Part shown: piece after piece, positions 42,390-52,756 of the stretch
How the letters are laid out: the number at the start of each line of letters is the position of its first letter
Position numbering within the stretch: position 1 is the stretch's first letter
Assembly (NCBI GenBank): GCA_030765065.1
Contig: CM060985.1
Span: 175,213,596-175,277,595, forward strand
Length of the DNA: 64,000 nucleotides
Source: Deroplatys truncata
Taxonomy: Eukaryota; Arthropoda; Insecta; Mantodea; Mantidae
Reading direction: 5' to 3'
The notes under the pieces: generated by a model
What the model was told of the DNA's origin: nothing
The model's database searches: none
What the model saw: the letters and a program-made list of their open reading frames with translations, nothing else
Program-made: the position numbers and the translations under genes

Positions 42390-43377
42390 TAGTGGCCGAC
42401 CGTCCCTGCCAGAACTGATGGAAAGTGTGCGGCAAGCAACTGTGCAGAACCGGCGCTTCACAATTTCAGAACTCTCTTGTCAATTCCCCAGATGTCTCGC
42501 TCGCTTTTGTACGAAATTGTCTCCGGTGGCTTGGTTTTCAGAAAGTGTGTGCAAGATGGGTGCCAAGGCAACTGACTGATGAACACAAAATGTCTGCACG
42601 CAGCATTGACATTCCTACAGCGATATGCAGAGAAAGGGGACGAGTTTCTCAACAATATTGTCACTGGGGATGAAACGGGCGTCGCAAGCATTGGCGGCAC
42701 AGTGGCTCACCTGTGAAGACCAAATTCAAGCACACAATCTCTGTCAAAACAAAATCATGTGCACTGACTACTGGGATCGACGTGGTGTCCTCCTGTGCAA
42801 GCTTTTACCATGAGGGGAGAACTGTAAATGCTGATCGGTATTGTTAGACATAGCATAAACTGAGGAGGGCAATCCAGAACAAGAGATGTGGGATGTTGAC
42901 AAGAGGCATGACACTACAAGACCCCATACAGCCAACGCCACACAAAATGTGTTAAATCAGTTTGGATGGGAGATCTTGGACCATCCACCCTACAGCCCCG
43001 ACCTTGCCCCAACTGATTTTCATCTCTTCCGTCTTATGAAGCGTTTTCTGGCAGGAAAACGTTTCCACGATGACGCTAAGGTGCAGAATGAAGTGACTAC
43101 GTGGCTCCGGACATTGGCGGCAGACTCCTATTGGCTGGGCATACAATGGTTGTGATTATGTTGAAAAGTAGCCAGTGAATCTATGTAATTGTTCCAATAA
43201 ATATCCCTTACTTAGTGATGATTTTGTTCTCTTTATCCTTCATCGGGACTTACTTCCTGGATGACCTTGGTAACTGTCAATAAAAAAGGTTTTGCTTTAT
43301 TTGTTCGAATGTAATGAAGTTCTTCAGGACGGTGTGATAAATAATTCTATAAAGAGAGAACATTGTGTCTAGCCAAC

Positions 43378-43585
43378 ATTAAAACACCAGTCAAACTATA
43401 TTTTATAATTAACAACTCATGAGGTTGTTTTTCTCAATGGTCGCACACTATGCATGTTTTCCAAGAAGGTTAACTTTGTGGCTTGGGAGTGCGGAATCGA
43501 TTTCGTCGTATGCGTTAAGTGGTTCTGCATTATGTGAAAACTATTAGTTTTTATACTATTAAATAACTATGGGACTAAAGACAAT
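43378..43585 (+). repeat. Dispersed repeat, copy 2 of 2
   Basis: Matches 30985-31185 in order and strand (gtggcttgggagtgcggaat, aaataactatgggactaaa). Confidence 0.6.
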
Positions 43586-43752
43586 ATACAACATTTTAAA
43601 TTCCTCCACTGTAATTATGAAATAAACATTCGACCGATGACTGTTCCACCGCCAAAGGGTGTGTATAGGCTATGCAGCATTTCCAGAATGGAAGACTGCC
43701 GGGGAAGGTTAAGGAAGTCAGACGTTCTGCCGATTATAAGGGGTAAGGCGAA

Positions 43753-44245
43753 GATTCACAATAAAATCTTATAGAAAATTGAGGCAGTATTTTTTATCGC
43801 TTAAATGATATCAGTCTAATTATATAGTATAAAAAATAATAGCCCGCCTAAAAGCAATATACGTATATTAAAATATATAAACTGTATATTACAGTCATTT
43901 TATTACGTATATGTATAAAATGTTATATGAATGTATTTCTTAGTTTAATAATGTAGGAGTTGTGAGAATAGAAGCAAGCTGCTTTTCGTAGCAAACAGAG
44001 TTACAGAGTAAAAGCCCAAGGTTGCTAACAATAAGGTAACCTTGAGGCAACAATAAATTAGAAAGTTAAAAAATGGCTGCTAATAGTCCATGGAACAATA
44101 CAAATGTAATGTTCAAAACAGTTTGTAAATGGTCACGTGGATGCGGAAAGCAAGCCAAAGTAAAAATAAACGTATTCTATTGGAGTAGGCTTAGCCAATC
44201 AGAAACTAGAAATATAGAAATGCACAAATTTAAACGGTAGACGCT
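43753..44245 (+). repeat. Dispersed repeat, inverse copy near 63.3-63.8 kb
   Basis: Shared blocks in inverse order include ttgaggcagtattttt, tgatatcagtctaattatat, atagcccgcct, taatgtaggagttgtgagaa, gttgctaacaataaggtaac and tagccaatcagaaact. Class unknown; no inverted ends recognised. Confidence 0.65.
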
Positions 44246-44785
44246 AGGAAGTAGCGTACCCAAGCAGTTCGGGTTCGGTGGTTGTATGTTAGTGTGTGTA
44301 GACGTGAGAATTCACTGCAGCGCAGATAATATATGGATGTTTACCTGTTAAAAGTGTAATTAGGAATAATATCTCACAGATGCATATGTAGACACGTCAG
44401 TAAAGTGTTATTCAACTGCCGTGAAGGATAAATAAAGAAATTAAAACTTACAGTTATAGTACTAGTCTGCATTTTCAAACTTTTTGTGAGATGATTTCTT
44501 AAAAGCAGGTGTGCTTGAATCAAGTTTTTATGTCGATTCCAGAAATAACTTCCGTGTTTTTCTATCACGTCAGGTTTGACGCAGTAATCTGTATCACAAA
44601 TTATGTAAATGTCAGAGTGATTGTAGTGTGAATATGCATTGTTGTGTGATATTGATTTGAGATGTTTGTTGATTGTAAGCATTGTCGAGAAGTGGGTTTA
44701 TACGGCCTTACTGAAACTGACAATAATAGCGTGCAATAATGTAGCGAGGGGGTGAGCTGTTTATCATTATTAGAGACGAGCAAAT

Positions 44786-44980
44786 GACGTCAGAGTGGCG
44801 TGTTTTTCTTAGAATTTGCGGGAACATTTTCCCTAGAGCATATGTTTTCGTAATTTCATTGGATATAAATATAGACGCTAATGTTGGCGCGTTTTATTAA
44901 CCAATAGCAGTTCGGTTATAATCTTTAGGCATATTGGGGCGAGGAAGTATAAATTCGGTGTCAGAATCAAGTTTCACGTA
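44786..44980 (+). promoter_or_regulatory. Promoter-like cluster: CRE, CCAAT, TATA
   Basis: A perfect CRE palindrome (TGACGTCA, near 44787), a CCAAT box (aaccaatag, near 44898) and TATAAAT (44949-44955) followed about 20-25 bp later by tcagaatcaag, which could hold an initiator. The spacing is that of a textbook promoter. aataaa lies about 275 bp downstream (45230). It may be a solo LTR or an intronic promoter; no downstream gene was seen. Confidence 0.35.
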
Positions 44981-45599
44981 GTCCAACAGAAGCATTCGCA
45001 TATAAGACATCGATTAGTTCAACGGAAGCAGTCATGGTGAATACATCGCACAGTTTATCGATTTGCAGGTTACGCGTAGCAAAGTTATGAAAAATCTCTC
45101 GTGTCGTAAAGTTAATTACACAAAAAGTTGAGGTACGCGAATTAATAATGGGCAGTAAAGAAGTTATTATAACAGTTTCAGTTTGGCGAGTGTTAAGATT
45201 AATATGTGAAAGTGAATAATGTGTTACGACAATAAAAGTAGAAAACAAATTCTTTTATCAGTGTTATCTTTGGATAAAAACTCCTTCCGTTTACACACCT
45301 GTACAAGATAAGTGCTTGACCGAGAAATCATAGCTAGCCGGAGGACAGTGAACCCAAAATTAAATACAATAACAGGCGCTCAGTAAAAGATAACACGAAG
45401 TGACCGCGGCAAATTGTATTCCATACGTGCGGCAGATAAACAGTAGCATTTTCAATTATAAACATTAATACTGCCGCAGGTTTTTACACGAAATAAGAAG
45501 TAATGTTTTGACAATTTTACTTCATATACCATTTCACACAAGGTAAGTTTTTATTCAAGAATCATTTTAAGAATACGCTCAAGAACTCCCCTAATTTAT

Positions 45600-46190
45600 T
45601 TCATGGCTACATTTTAACACAACAAGAAGCCAAAGTGTTTCATTTAATTTTTTTTCAAACTTTCTCTTCTTTGACTTCCTTGCAGATCCTTGAAGATGAC
45701 TGTCCCTCCTCAACATATAACAGTAGTCGGCCATCATAGTTTCATTCCATCTCCCCTGGTACCTCCTCTCCATTTCCTTAATATCTTGGTGAAAACGTTC
45801 ACTATAATGTCCCAGATTTTCTGGAAAGTAGTCGATATGCGAATGCAGGAAATGCACCTTTACACTCATGTTACAACCCATGTTCTTGAACATTTAGAAC
45901 ATTGTTTTAACAATGGCCTTGTAATTAGGATCTTTGTTATTGCCTAAGAAGTTTTCAGTAACTGATCGGAAGGCGGTCCATGCTTCTATTTCTCTCTCAT
46001 TCATTGTCTTCTCAAAATCTTCATCCTTCATCAGTTTCTTTATTTGAGGACCAACAAAAATTCCATCCTTTAATTTGTCTTGTGTAATGAAGGGAAATTT
46101 CTTGGAAAGGTACTTGAAGCAGGGTCCATCCTGTGGTAGAGCCCTTACAAATTACTTCATCAGCAATATTTGCTTCAAATATTTTTGAAG
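45600..46190 (-). pseudogene. C-terminal part of a multicopy arthropod protein of unknown function
   Basis: The clearest block is 45591-45893: NMSVKVHFLHSHIDYFPENL, then ERFHQDIKEMERRYQGRWNE, MMADYCYMLRRD and a Lys-rich tail. Upstream, in other frames, GPCFKYLSKKFPFITQDKLK, GIFVGPQIKKLMKDEDF and AWTAFRSVTENFLGNNK are readable. I know this C-terminal pattern from repeated, probably transposon-encoded, invertebrate proteins without assigned function. Frameshifts break it and the N-terminus is missing. Confidence 0.55.
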
Positions 46191-46369
46191 TGAAATTGTG
46201 AAAAAATTGTACGTGATAGCAAAAAACTAAAAGCAGTTCTGCAATCAGCATAAAACGTGAGTCAGAATCACTTATTAGTTTTCAGTCATCCGATATCATG
46301 CAGACTAGTGTAATTTATGTAATGTGTGCAAACATTATTCTGTAGCCGTACCAGCCCTATTTGGAGATA

Positions 46370-46640
46370 CCTGCTCTACCAGATATTACTGACGCAGCCG
46401 AGGCATAAATAATAAATAAATGAACATTAAAGAAATTATTACACATAAACTTTGTTAACACACGACACCGCCGCAACAGTTGGTTCCTAAGCTTGGGGAG
46501 AAGACCACCGCAAAGTTTGTACCTATAAGTGGTGCAACCGATGCAAACCAGACTGCTGCAAATTTGGGGTATCAACGTGGAGCTCCAACAGCCGCAAAAT
46601 TGTACAGTAATTTTATTAAGAATGGGGGCAGGTAAATAAA
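46370..46640 (+). repeat. Dispersed repeat with inverse partner near 62.8-63.1 kb
   Basis: tactgacgcagccgaggca and the gaccaccg-aaagt / gcaacc / aaattgg-type blocks recur in inverse at about 62816-63110. Class unknown. Confidence 0.45.
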
Positions 46641-46720
46641 ATGAATGAAAACGTCATTCGAAATAAAGAGCTATGCCATTTAGTAAGTTATAATTGCAGA
46701 GTTGCTAAACACCAGATTAC

Positions 46721-46894
46721 CTGCGAACCAGAGGTTGGTGGATCCCAGGTACTCATACTGCAACTGATGAAGCGCACAATGGTTGCGTTTTGTCCCGCCA
46801 GATGGTGCAAGGCACAAGCATGCATCTTGTTACCTTGGCACTCTTCAGCTCCGTGCTGACACGTGAAGGCCCAGGTTCCGTCTTGGTTCTCATA
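46721..46894 (-). CDS. GILT-like: GILT-like thiol reductase, signature exon
   Basis: This 58-codon exon holds the diagnostic GILT signature CQHGAEECQGNKMHAC (CQHGxxECxxNxxxxC). It begins after the acceptor gtcatttgcag (46895-46905) with YENQDGTWAFTCQHG, continues ALHHLAGQNATIVRFISCSM and ends TWDPPTSGSQ before the donor gtaatc. It is phase 0 at both ends, so it joins in frame to FGKAS of the upstream exon and to CANSL of the downstream exon. NAT is a possible glycosylation site. The signature makes the family call secure; I cannot say whether the gene is expressed. Confidence 0.93.
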
Positions 46895-46983
46895 CTGCAA
46901 ATGACGACATTACATCATTAATATCAGGTCCTGCATTTTAATGAGTTAAAAATGTTTAAAAATGACAAAATAACTAAAAAAGT

Positions 46984-47819
46984 CTGATTTGTTACACTCA
47001 CATGACTTTCTCTACTCTTGTACAATCTATTTTTACAAACGCCTATTCTCCATGTGCTTCATGTTAATCGAGATATCGAGATGTCAATCTTATTGCTAAT
47101 TTTCTTGTAGATGCAAGGGGAATATGGTAGGCTTTAAGCGATAGTCAAATATTTTAACGCTGGTTGCTATGTGGCGCATTTCATTCTCTTTGCATGTCCA
47201 GGACATAAAAAAAATGAATAACGAATTTGAGAAAAAGTTTAAGTATTGGAAAATTTAAGGGAATAACAAGCAATATCTCGAAAACGGTTCACTCAACAAA
47301 AGAAATGTATATGACATAAATTGTGTATTTTAACGCGATCTAAATTTTTTGTGTAGTAAAGTTTTGTCTATCTCTTATGGTTTACCAGTTATGCAAAAGT
47401 CGTTCACAATGAAGAATACTTTTGGAGACATTCCCAGAAAATTCGAGATATACATTTCATTTCTCATGACAATATCTTAAACATAAGATATTTTAATCAA
47501 AATCGTTAGAGCCATTTAGAGAAAATTAAAATTTTCGAAAAATGTTCCATGTAAAGAGTAATCTGGGGTGGGGGGATTTTCTTGAAAACCTTTGTGTCGC
47601 ATCTCTGGAAGATACTGAACCTAAATACCAAGTTTGGTGTTTATCCGACTGTTCGTTTCTCAGTTATGCTGTTCACATATACACACACGGACATGCTTCC
47701 AAAAATGGTTTTTTTTTGGATTCAAGGGGTCTCAAAACATATATTTCCGGTGAAATCTCGGTATTGAATTTTTGGGTGGAATACAATACTTCCCCTCTTA
47801 CTATACGTAGTAGAGAAAG
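46984..47819 (+). repeat. Dominant repeat, subtype A, full length
   Basis: CTGATTTGTTACACTCACAT to CGTAGTAGAGAAAG, flanked by taaaaaag and taaaaac. The microsatellite is short (acacacacgg). It lies in the first GILT intron seen. Confidence 0.88.
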
Positions 47820-47825
47820 TAAAAA

Positions 47826-48198
47826 CATGATAGACAATCTGCACCGTGAAGTAAACAGTTTAATTCCGTTTTGTGCTTAAAAGACAAAAACAAAGCAGAA
47901 TAGAAAATGAAAACATTCTAAGTCACACATCTCCATAAAGTAAAATTTCCCTTAACATGAACATAAAAAAAATTCCTCTGGTCACACTGCAAGCTTTAAC
48001 TGATAAAGATATGAAATGAGATACTCCTCTGTTTGACGCCCATCTAATAATCAATGATGCATTGCTCATTTTCACACCATGTGCTAGGCTGCACGCATTG
48101 TCTCCCTGCTAGATTATAAGGCTGCTGTATCAACCACTGACTCCCTCTCTGTTATCACCAAATATAACCAACCTATTCGCGGTAATGTTTTCCCGTTT
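47826..48198. other. Gap: no gene seen
   Basis: Non-coding sequence between two repeat copies, inside the GILT intron. Confidence 0.4.
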
Positions 48199-48722
48199 GT
48201 TACTTTCTCTACTACGTATAGTAAGTAGGGGAAGTATTGCAATCCATCCAAAAATTCGATTCCGAGATTTCACCGGAAATACATGTTTTGAGGCCCTCTG
48301 AACCCTAAAAAAGCAGTTTTAGAAAAAGGTCCGTGTGTGTCAACTCAAAAACGAAAAGTCGGATAAATGACAAACTTCTTATTTAATTTCCTTTTTTATT
48401 TTCTAAAAAAATTGTTCTAACGATTTTGATTAAAATACCATGCATTAAATATATTTACACGACAAAATAAAACGTATGTCTTGAATTTTCTGAAATACCT
48501 TATGAAGTCCTCCACGTTCGAAAGGAATTTTATATAATCTTTATATAACTGGTAAATGTTAAGTGATAGACGAAAACTTACTGTACAAAAAATGTAGATC
48601 TCTTTAAAACACACAATTTATTTCAAATAAGCTTTTTTGTGGCATAAGCCATTTCTGAGATATGCGTTATTAAATCTTTGAAATGTTCATTTCTTGGTCA
48701 TTCTTTAAAGTGCAGCTTAGAT
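48199..48722 (-). repeat. Dominant repeat, truncated minus copy
   Basis: It begins actttctctactacgtatag and reads to cattctttaaagt, then meets a plus-strand copy head to head at about 48722. Confidence 0.75.
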
Positions 48723-49055
48723 TATAACTGGACGCTATATGCTGGCTTTAAAATTCCATACTGTTTCCATCGCGAGAAACAACTGAATGATGAAAAGAAT
48801 TGAAAATACCCAAGAAATTAATAATTTAAACCTTTAATGACGGATATCTCAGAAATGGCTTAATCCACCAAAAACCTTATTAGAAATAAATTGTGTGTTT
48901 TAAACACGTTATACACTTATTGTGTAGTACGTTTTGGTCTATCTCTTAAGATTTACCAGTCAACAAGATTATAAAAAAATTCGTTCTGAATGAAGAGCTC
49001 TTCAAAGTCTATTCCCAGAAAATTTAAGATATATATTTTATTTGTCATGTAAATA

Positions 49056-50049
49056 TACTACGTGATCAAAAGTATCCGGACACCTGGCTGAAAATGACGT
49101 ACTGGTTCGTGGCGCCCTCCATCGGTAATGCTAGAAGTAAATATGGTGTTGGCCCAACCTTAGCCTTGATGACAGCGTTCACTCTCGCAGGAATACCTTC
49201 ATTCAGGTGCTGGAAGGTTTCTTGGGGAATGACAGCCAATTCTTCACGGAGTGCGGAACTGAGGAGAGGTGTCGATGTAGGTCGGTGAGGCCTGGCACGA
49301 AGTCGGCGTTCCAAAACATCCCAAAGGTGTTCTATAGGATTCAAGTCAGGACCCTGTGCAGGCCAGTCCATTACAGGGATGTTATGGTCGTGTAAATACT
49401 CCGCCACAGCCCGTGCAGTATGAACAGGTGCTCGATCGTGTTGAAAGATGCAATCGTCATCCCCGAATTGCACTTCAACAGTGGGAAGCAAGAAGGTGCT
49501 TAAAATATAATGTAGGTCTGCGCTGTGACCGTGCCACGCAAAACAACAAGGGGTGCAAGCCCCCTCCAGGAAAAACATGACCACACCATAACACCACCAC
49601 CTCCGAATTTCACTGTTGGCACTACACACGCTGGCAAATGGCGTGCACCGGGCATTCGTCATACCCACACCCTGTCATCGGATCGCCACATTATGTACCG
49701 TGATTCGTCACTCCACACAACGTTTTGCCACTGTTAAGTCGTCTAATGTTGACGCTCCTTACACCAAGCGAGGCGTCGTTTGGCATTTTACTGCGAGATG
49801 TGTGCTTATGAGCAGCCGCTCGACCATGGAATCCAAGGTTTCTCACCTCACGCCTAAGTGTCATAGTACTTGGAGTAGATCCTGATGCAGTTTGGAATTC
49901 CTGCGTCCCATTCTGCTGTTTCACGGTGTCTAATGACGACTGAGGTCGCGGATAATGAGTACCAGGCAGTAGGTGGCAGCACAATGCAGCTAAGATAAAA
50001 AAAACGTATGTTTGTGGGGGTGTCCGGATACTTTTAATCACATAATGTA
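49056..50049 (-). mobile_element. Tc1-like element, internally deleted
   Basis: Inverted ends: TACTACGTGATCAAAAGTAT at the left and, reversed, TACATTATGTGATTAAAAGT at the right, each with a CCGGACAC tail and TA borders. It inserted in a dominant-repeat copy. Confidence 0.92.
49090..49911 (-). pseudogene. Tc1 transposase pseudogene with N-terminal deletion
   Basis: The ATG at 49911 keeps only the first codons of the family start (atgggacgc) and then jumps to text that lies about 90 codons further on in the sister copy at 8092. Most of the DNA-binding domain is therefore missing. TLRREVRNLGFHGRAAAHK follows, then breaks. The frame at 49066-49668 carries [34 protein letters not shown] (second Asp), PAQGPDLNPIEHLWDVLERR (Glu) and the complete C-terminus with AVIPQETFQHLNEGI. 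The first catalytic Asp region is in another frame. Confidence 0.92.
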
Positions 50050-50302
50050 TATTTAACATATAGTATTTTAATAAAAATCGTTAGTCATTTTTAGGAAATC
50101 AAAATTTTCGAAAAATGTTCCATTTAAAGGGTAGCTGGTGTTGGGGGAATTTTCTTGAAAATCTTCATGTCACTTCCTTGGAAGATACTGAACTAAAATA
50201 CCGAGTTTGGCATTTATCTAAGTTTTCATTTTTGAGATATACTGTTTACAGGCACAGAGAAAGACAGGCACACCTACACACACACGAGCCTTTTTCTAAT
50301 AC

Positions 50303-51186
50303 TCTGATGCATATGCACATGATATGCACATTACTTTCTCTACTCTCTATCTTTATTAGTGGGTATCCAAACCATTCTTACTAGCTTACTTTTCCCATCT
50401 ACTCCATTTTAATCCAAATACACCTTTACAAAACAGCTACATTACACATTTCGTTATAGACACAAAGAGAACAGCGATAGTCAAATGTTTAACAACTGGA
50501 CGCTATATGCTGGCCTTAAAATTCCATACTGTTTCCATGACATCACGAGAAACAACTGAAAATCGATGGGACTTTAAAAGAATGACAAGTATTGAACAAT
50601 TCGAACTTTTAATAACGGATATTTCGAAACGGCTTATGTCACAAAAATATGTATTTAAGTAAATTGTCTGCTTTAAAGAGATATACATTCCTTGTGTAGT
50701 ACGTTTTCGTCTATCACTTAGCGTTTACCAGTTATACAAACTTTCTTCCGAATGAAGAGGACTTCACAGGCTATTCGTAGAAAATTCAAGATATACATTT
50801 TATTTGTCATGTAAATATCTTTCATATATGGTATTTTAATTAAAATCGTTAGAGGCATTTACCAGAAAATCAAGATGTTTGAAAAATGTTCCATGTAAAG
50901 CTTAGTTGGGGTGGGGAAATTTTCTTGAAAATCTTCGTGTCGCATCCTTGGAAATTACTAATTTCAAATAACAACTTTGGTGTTCATCCGATTTTTCGTT
51001 TTTGCTATTCACAGACACACATAAGCACAGTCAGCCACAGACATACACACAGCCATGCTTCCAAAAATTCTTTATTTGGATTCAGGATGCCTCAAAATAT
51101 GTATTTCCGGCGAAATCTCGGTATCGAATTTTTTGTTAGAATGTAGCACCTTCTCTACCTACTTTGTACATGGTAGCGAAAGTAAA
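50303..51186 (+). repeat. Dominant repeat, subtype B, full length
   Basis: It starts ctgatgcatatgcacatgat before tactttctctactctctatc and ends catggtagcgaaagtaaaaa. It begins in the ccttttt run of the preceding copy. Confidence 0.8.
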
Positions 51187-51282
51187 AAGTTCTGAATTTT
51201 CTGTTTTAGTTATACGTTTTTATTATATTTTCTGTTTGCGCCAAAATTCAAGGAACTATTGCCTTAACGTTACTCTGTTAGT

Positions 51283-51957
51283 GGGAACATGGACAACTAG
51301 CTTGTAATGTTACACTTCGGTCATTTTTGGGGAGGTAAAGTACCTTGCCAATCCAGTGGCCGGAAGTATGCTGGAGAAATAGACGAGGTCACGCTGACAG
51401 AGGGTGGGGGTAGTCAGAACATGGACAACTAGATTGTAATGTTACACTTCGGTCATTTTTGGGGAGTTAAAGTACCTTGCCAATCCAGTGGCCGGAAGTA
51501 TGCTGGAGAAATAGGCGAGGTCACGCTTACAGAGGGTGGGGCTAGTCAGAACATGGACAACTACATTGTAATGTTACACTTCGGTCATTTTTTGGGGAGG
51601 TAAAGTACCTTGCCAATCCAGTGGCTAGAACTATGCTGGAGAAACAGACGAGGTCACGCTGACAGAGGCTGGGGTTAGTGAGAACATGGACAACTACATT
51701 GTAATGTTACACTTCGGTCATTTTTTGGGGAGGTAAAGTACCTTGCCAATCCAGTGGCTGGAAGTATGCTGGAGAAACAGACGAGGTCACGCTGACAGAG
51801 GTTGGGGCTAGTGAGAACATGACAAGTAGCTTGTAATGTTACACTCCGGTCATATTTTGGGGAGGTAAATTACCTTGCCAGTCCAGTGACTCGAATTATG
51901 CTCATGGAATGGAGGTCACGCTAACAGAGGGTAGGGCTATTCCTTTAGTGAGAACAT
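51283..51957 (+). repeat. Tandem satellite, five units of about 132 bp
   Basis: Unit starts (gaacatggacaact) lie near 51285, 51417, 51549, 51682 and 51814, with a final partial at 51951. Each unit contains gtaatgttacacttcggtca, gaggtaaagtaccttgccaa and gaggtcacgctgacagagg. Units 1-4 are close to identical; unit 5 has drifted and is a few bases longer. Confidence 0.92.
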
Positions 51958-52080
51958 GGTTTACTTATCACGCTTCATTTGTATGTACTTAATATTTAAA
52001 ACTGGTTTATGGATGCAGAGTAATTGATATTTAAAAAGTGGGACATCCAACTGACACAAAGAGACAGTTGCAATACTCAC

Positions 52081-52224
52081 GGAGGCTTTACCAAACGGCA
52101 CAAACTCGACGGCGAGCTGTTCCTCTCCAAGAAGTAGCCAGGTCGGATACAGCTGAATCCTGATGAAGTTCATGCTGTCCGGACATAGGGTCTCATAGAA
52201 CACCGTCACTTTTACCGAAGCAGC
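52081..52224 (-). CDS. GILT-like: GILT-like thiol reductase, active-site exon
   Basis: A 48-codon exon: acceptor gttgtttacag (52225-52235), then AASVKVTVFYETLCPDSMNF, IRIQLYPTWLLLGEEQLAVE and FVPFGKAS, then donor gtgagt (52075-52080). This is the N-terminal beta-strand and active-site segment of the GILT thioredoxin fold. The active site reads CPDS rather than CxxC, so the second redox Cys is replaced by Ser; I believe such variants occur in invertebrate GILT-like proteins. It is phase 0 at both ends and joins in frame to the exon at 46721-46894 across about 5.2 kb. An upstream exon with the signal peptide is expected but was not found. Confidence 0.9.
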
Positions 52225-52338
52225 CTGTAAACAACCACATCACAATACATGAATACAACATCTTTATATGAGACAGTGTAATACTATTCCTTGTTATAGC
52301 TGAAAAAATTCAAATTCTGATGTGTAAAAATACATTTT

Positions 52339-52756
52339 TTTTAAAAAATCTGAAATCTTACATTCATAGACTTTCTCTGCCCACTGACGTTTGTGTTCAT
52401 ATAGGTAGTTTCTACAAATTATTCTTACCAAAGCTAATTTTTCTATTTACTTCATGTTAATCGAGATAAAACGTAGCGAGGTAAGTGCGAGGCTCGCATT
52501 CGGGAGCTCCCAGGTTCGATTCCCTCGACGGCTCGCTCTGACCGATTTTTCGTGGTTTTCGCTAATCGTTAGCCGAATTCTGGGGTGTTTATCATCTACC
52601 ACGATATCATTTCCTTCATTTCCTTTTCATTCCGTTTCCTTCTTATCTTTCAGATGTGTTTCTAGGTTTCGTGGTGGAGCGTTCGCCTCCGCTGCATACA
52701 TTCGAGATAAACGTTGCAGAAATAGCTTCATTACAGATTTCATTGTAGGTGCATAC
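52339..52756 (+). repeat. Dominant repeat head fragment, split by a SINE
   Basis: A diverged head (tctgaaatcttacattcata, then gactttctctgcc) runs to tcgagataaa at 52470, resumes at 52702 and ends near 52756. Confidence 0.6.
52471..52701 (+). repeat. SINE with target duplication
   Basis: 231 bp flanked by TCGAGATAAA at 52461-52470 and 52702-52711. It contains a B-box-like ggttcgattccctcg, then tttttcgtggttttcgctaa, a block I associate with insect tRNA-derived SINEs, and a pyrimidine-rich 3' half. Confidence 0.7.

Larger units (their letters stand above)
40444..43155 (+). pseudogene. Mariner transposase pseudogene split by an insertion
   Basis: The ATG at 40444 opens MVTPILSPANCEVRAVTRFL, LHVQKQSPAEIRCQLCRVYG and a stop. 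The next frame reads MVRRWCRQFTAERTNIHDED up to 40630. It resumes at 42391 with SGRPSLPELMESVRQATVQN, so the insertion falls exactly in the conserved Asp-Arg-Ser-Gly-Arg-Pro linker. Later pieces include ISELSCQFP, CARWVPRQLTDEHK and the 42886-43155 frame with DTTRPHTANATQNVLN (second catalytic region, Asp altered), HPPYSPDLAPTDFHLF (third Asp) and a truncated C-terminus. Related to the transposases at 13882 and 55431. Confidence 0.85.
40083..43272 (+). mobile_element. Mariner element carrying two later insertions
   Basis: The left end TACGAGGGTTATCCAGAAAC and the right end (reversed) TTACCAAGGTCATCCAGGAA are inverted with TA borders (40083-40084, 43271-43272). The element is interrupted by a SINE (40108-40340) and by a 1.76-kb element (40633-42389). 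Subtracting both leaves about 1.2 kb, the normal mariner length. Confidence 0.8.
43273..45590. other. Gap: dispersed repeats and a promoter-like block, no gene
   Basis: It contains the second copy of the 30985 repeat (43378-43585), a block at about 43753-44245 repeated in inverse near 63330-63835, and a promoter-like arrangement at 44786-44980. No convincing exon was seen. Confidence 0.4.
48723..50302 (+). repeat. Dominant repeat, subtype B, split by a Tc1 element
   Basis: The copy runs 48723-49055 and resumes at 50050-50302. The two parts rejoin at the TA used by the Tc1 insertion. Its right end is cut in a T-run by the next copy. Confidence 0.75.
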
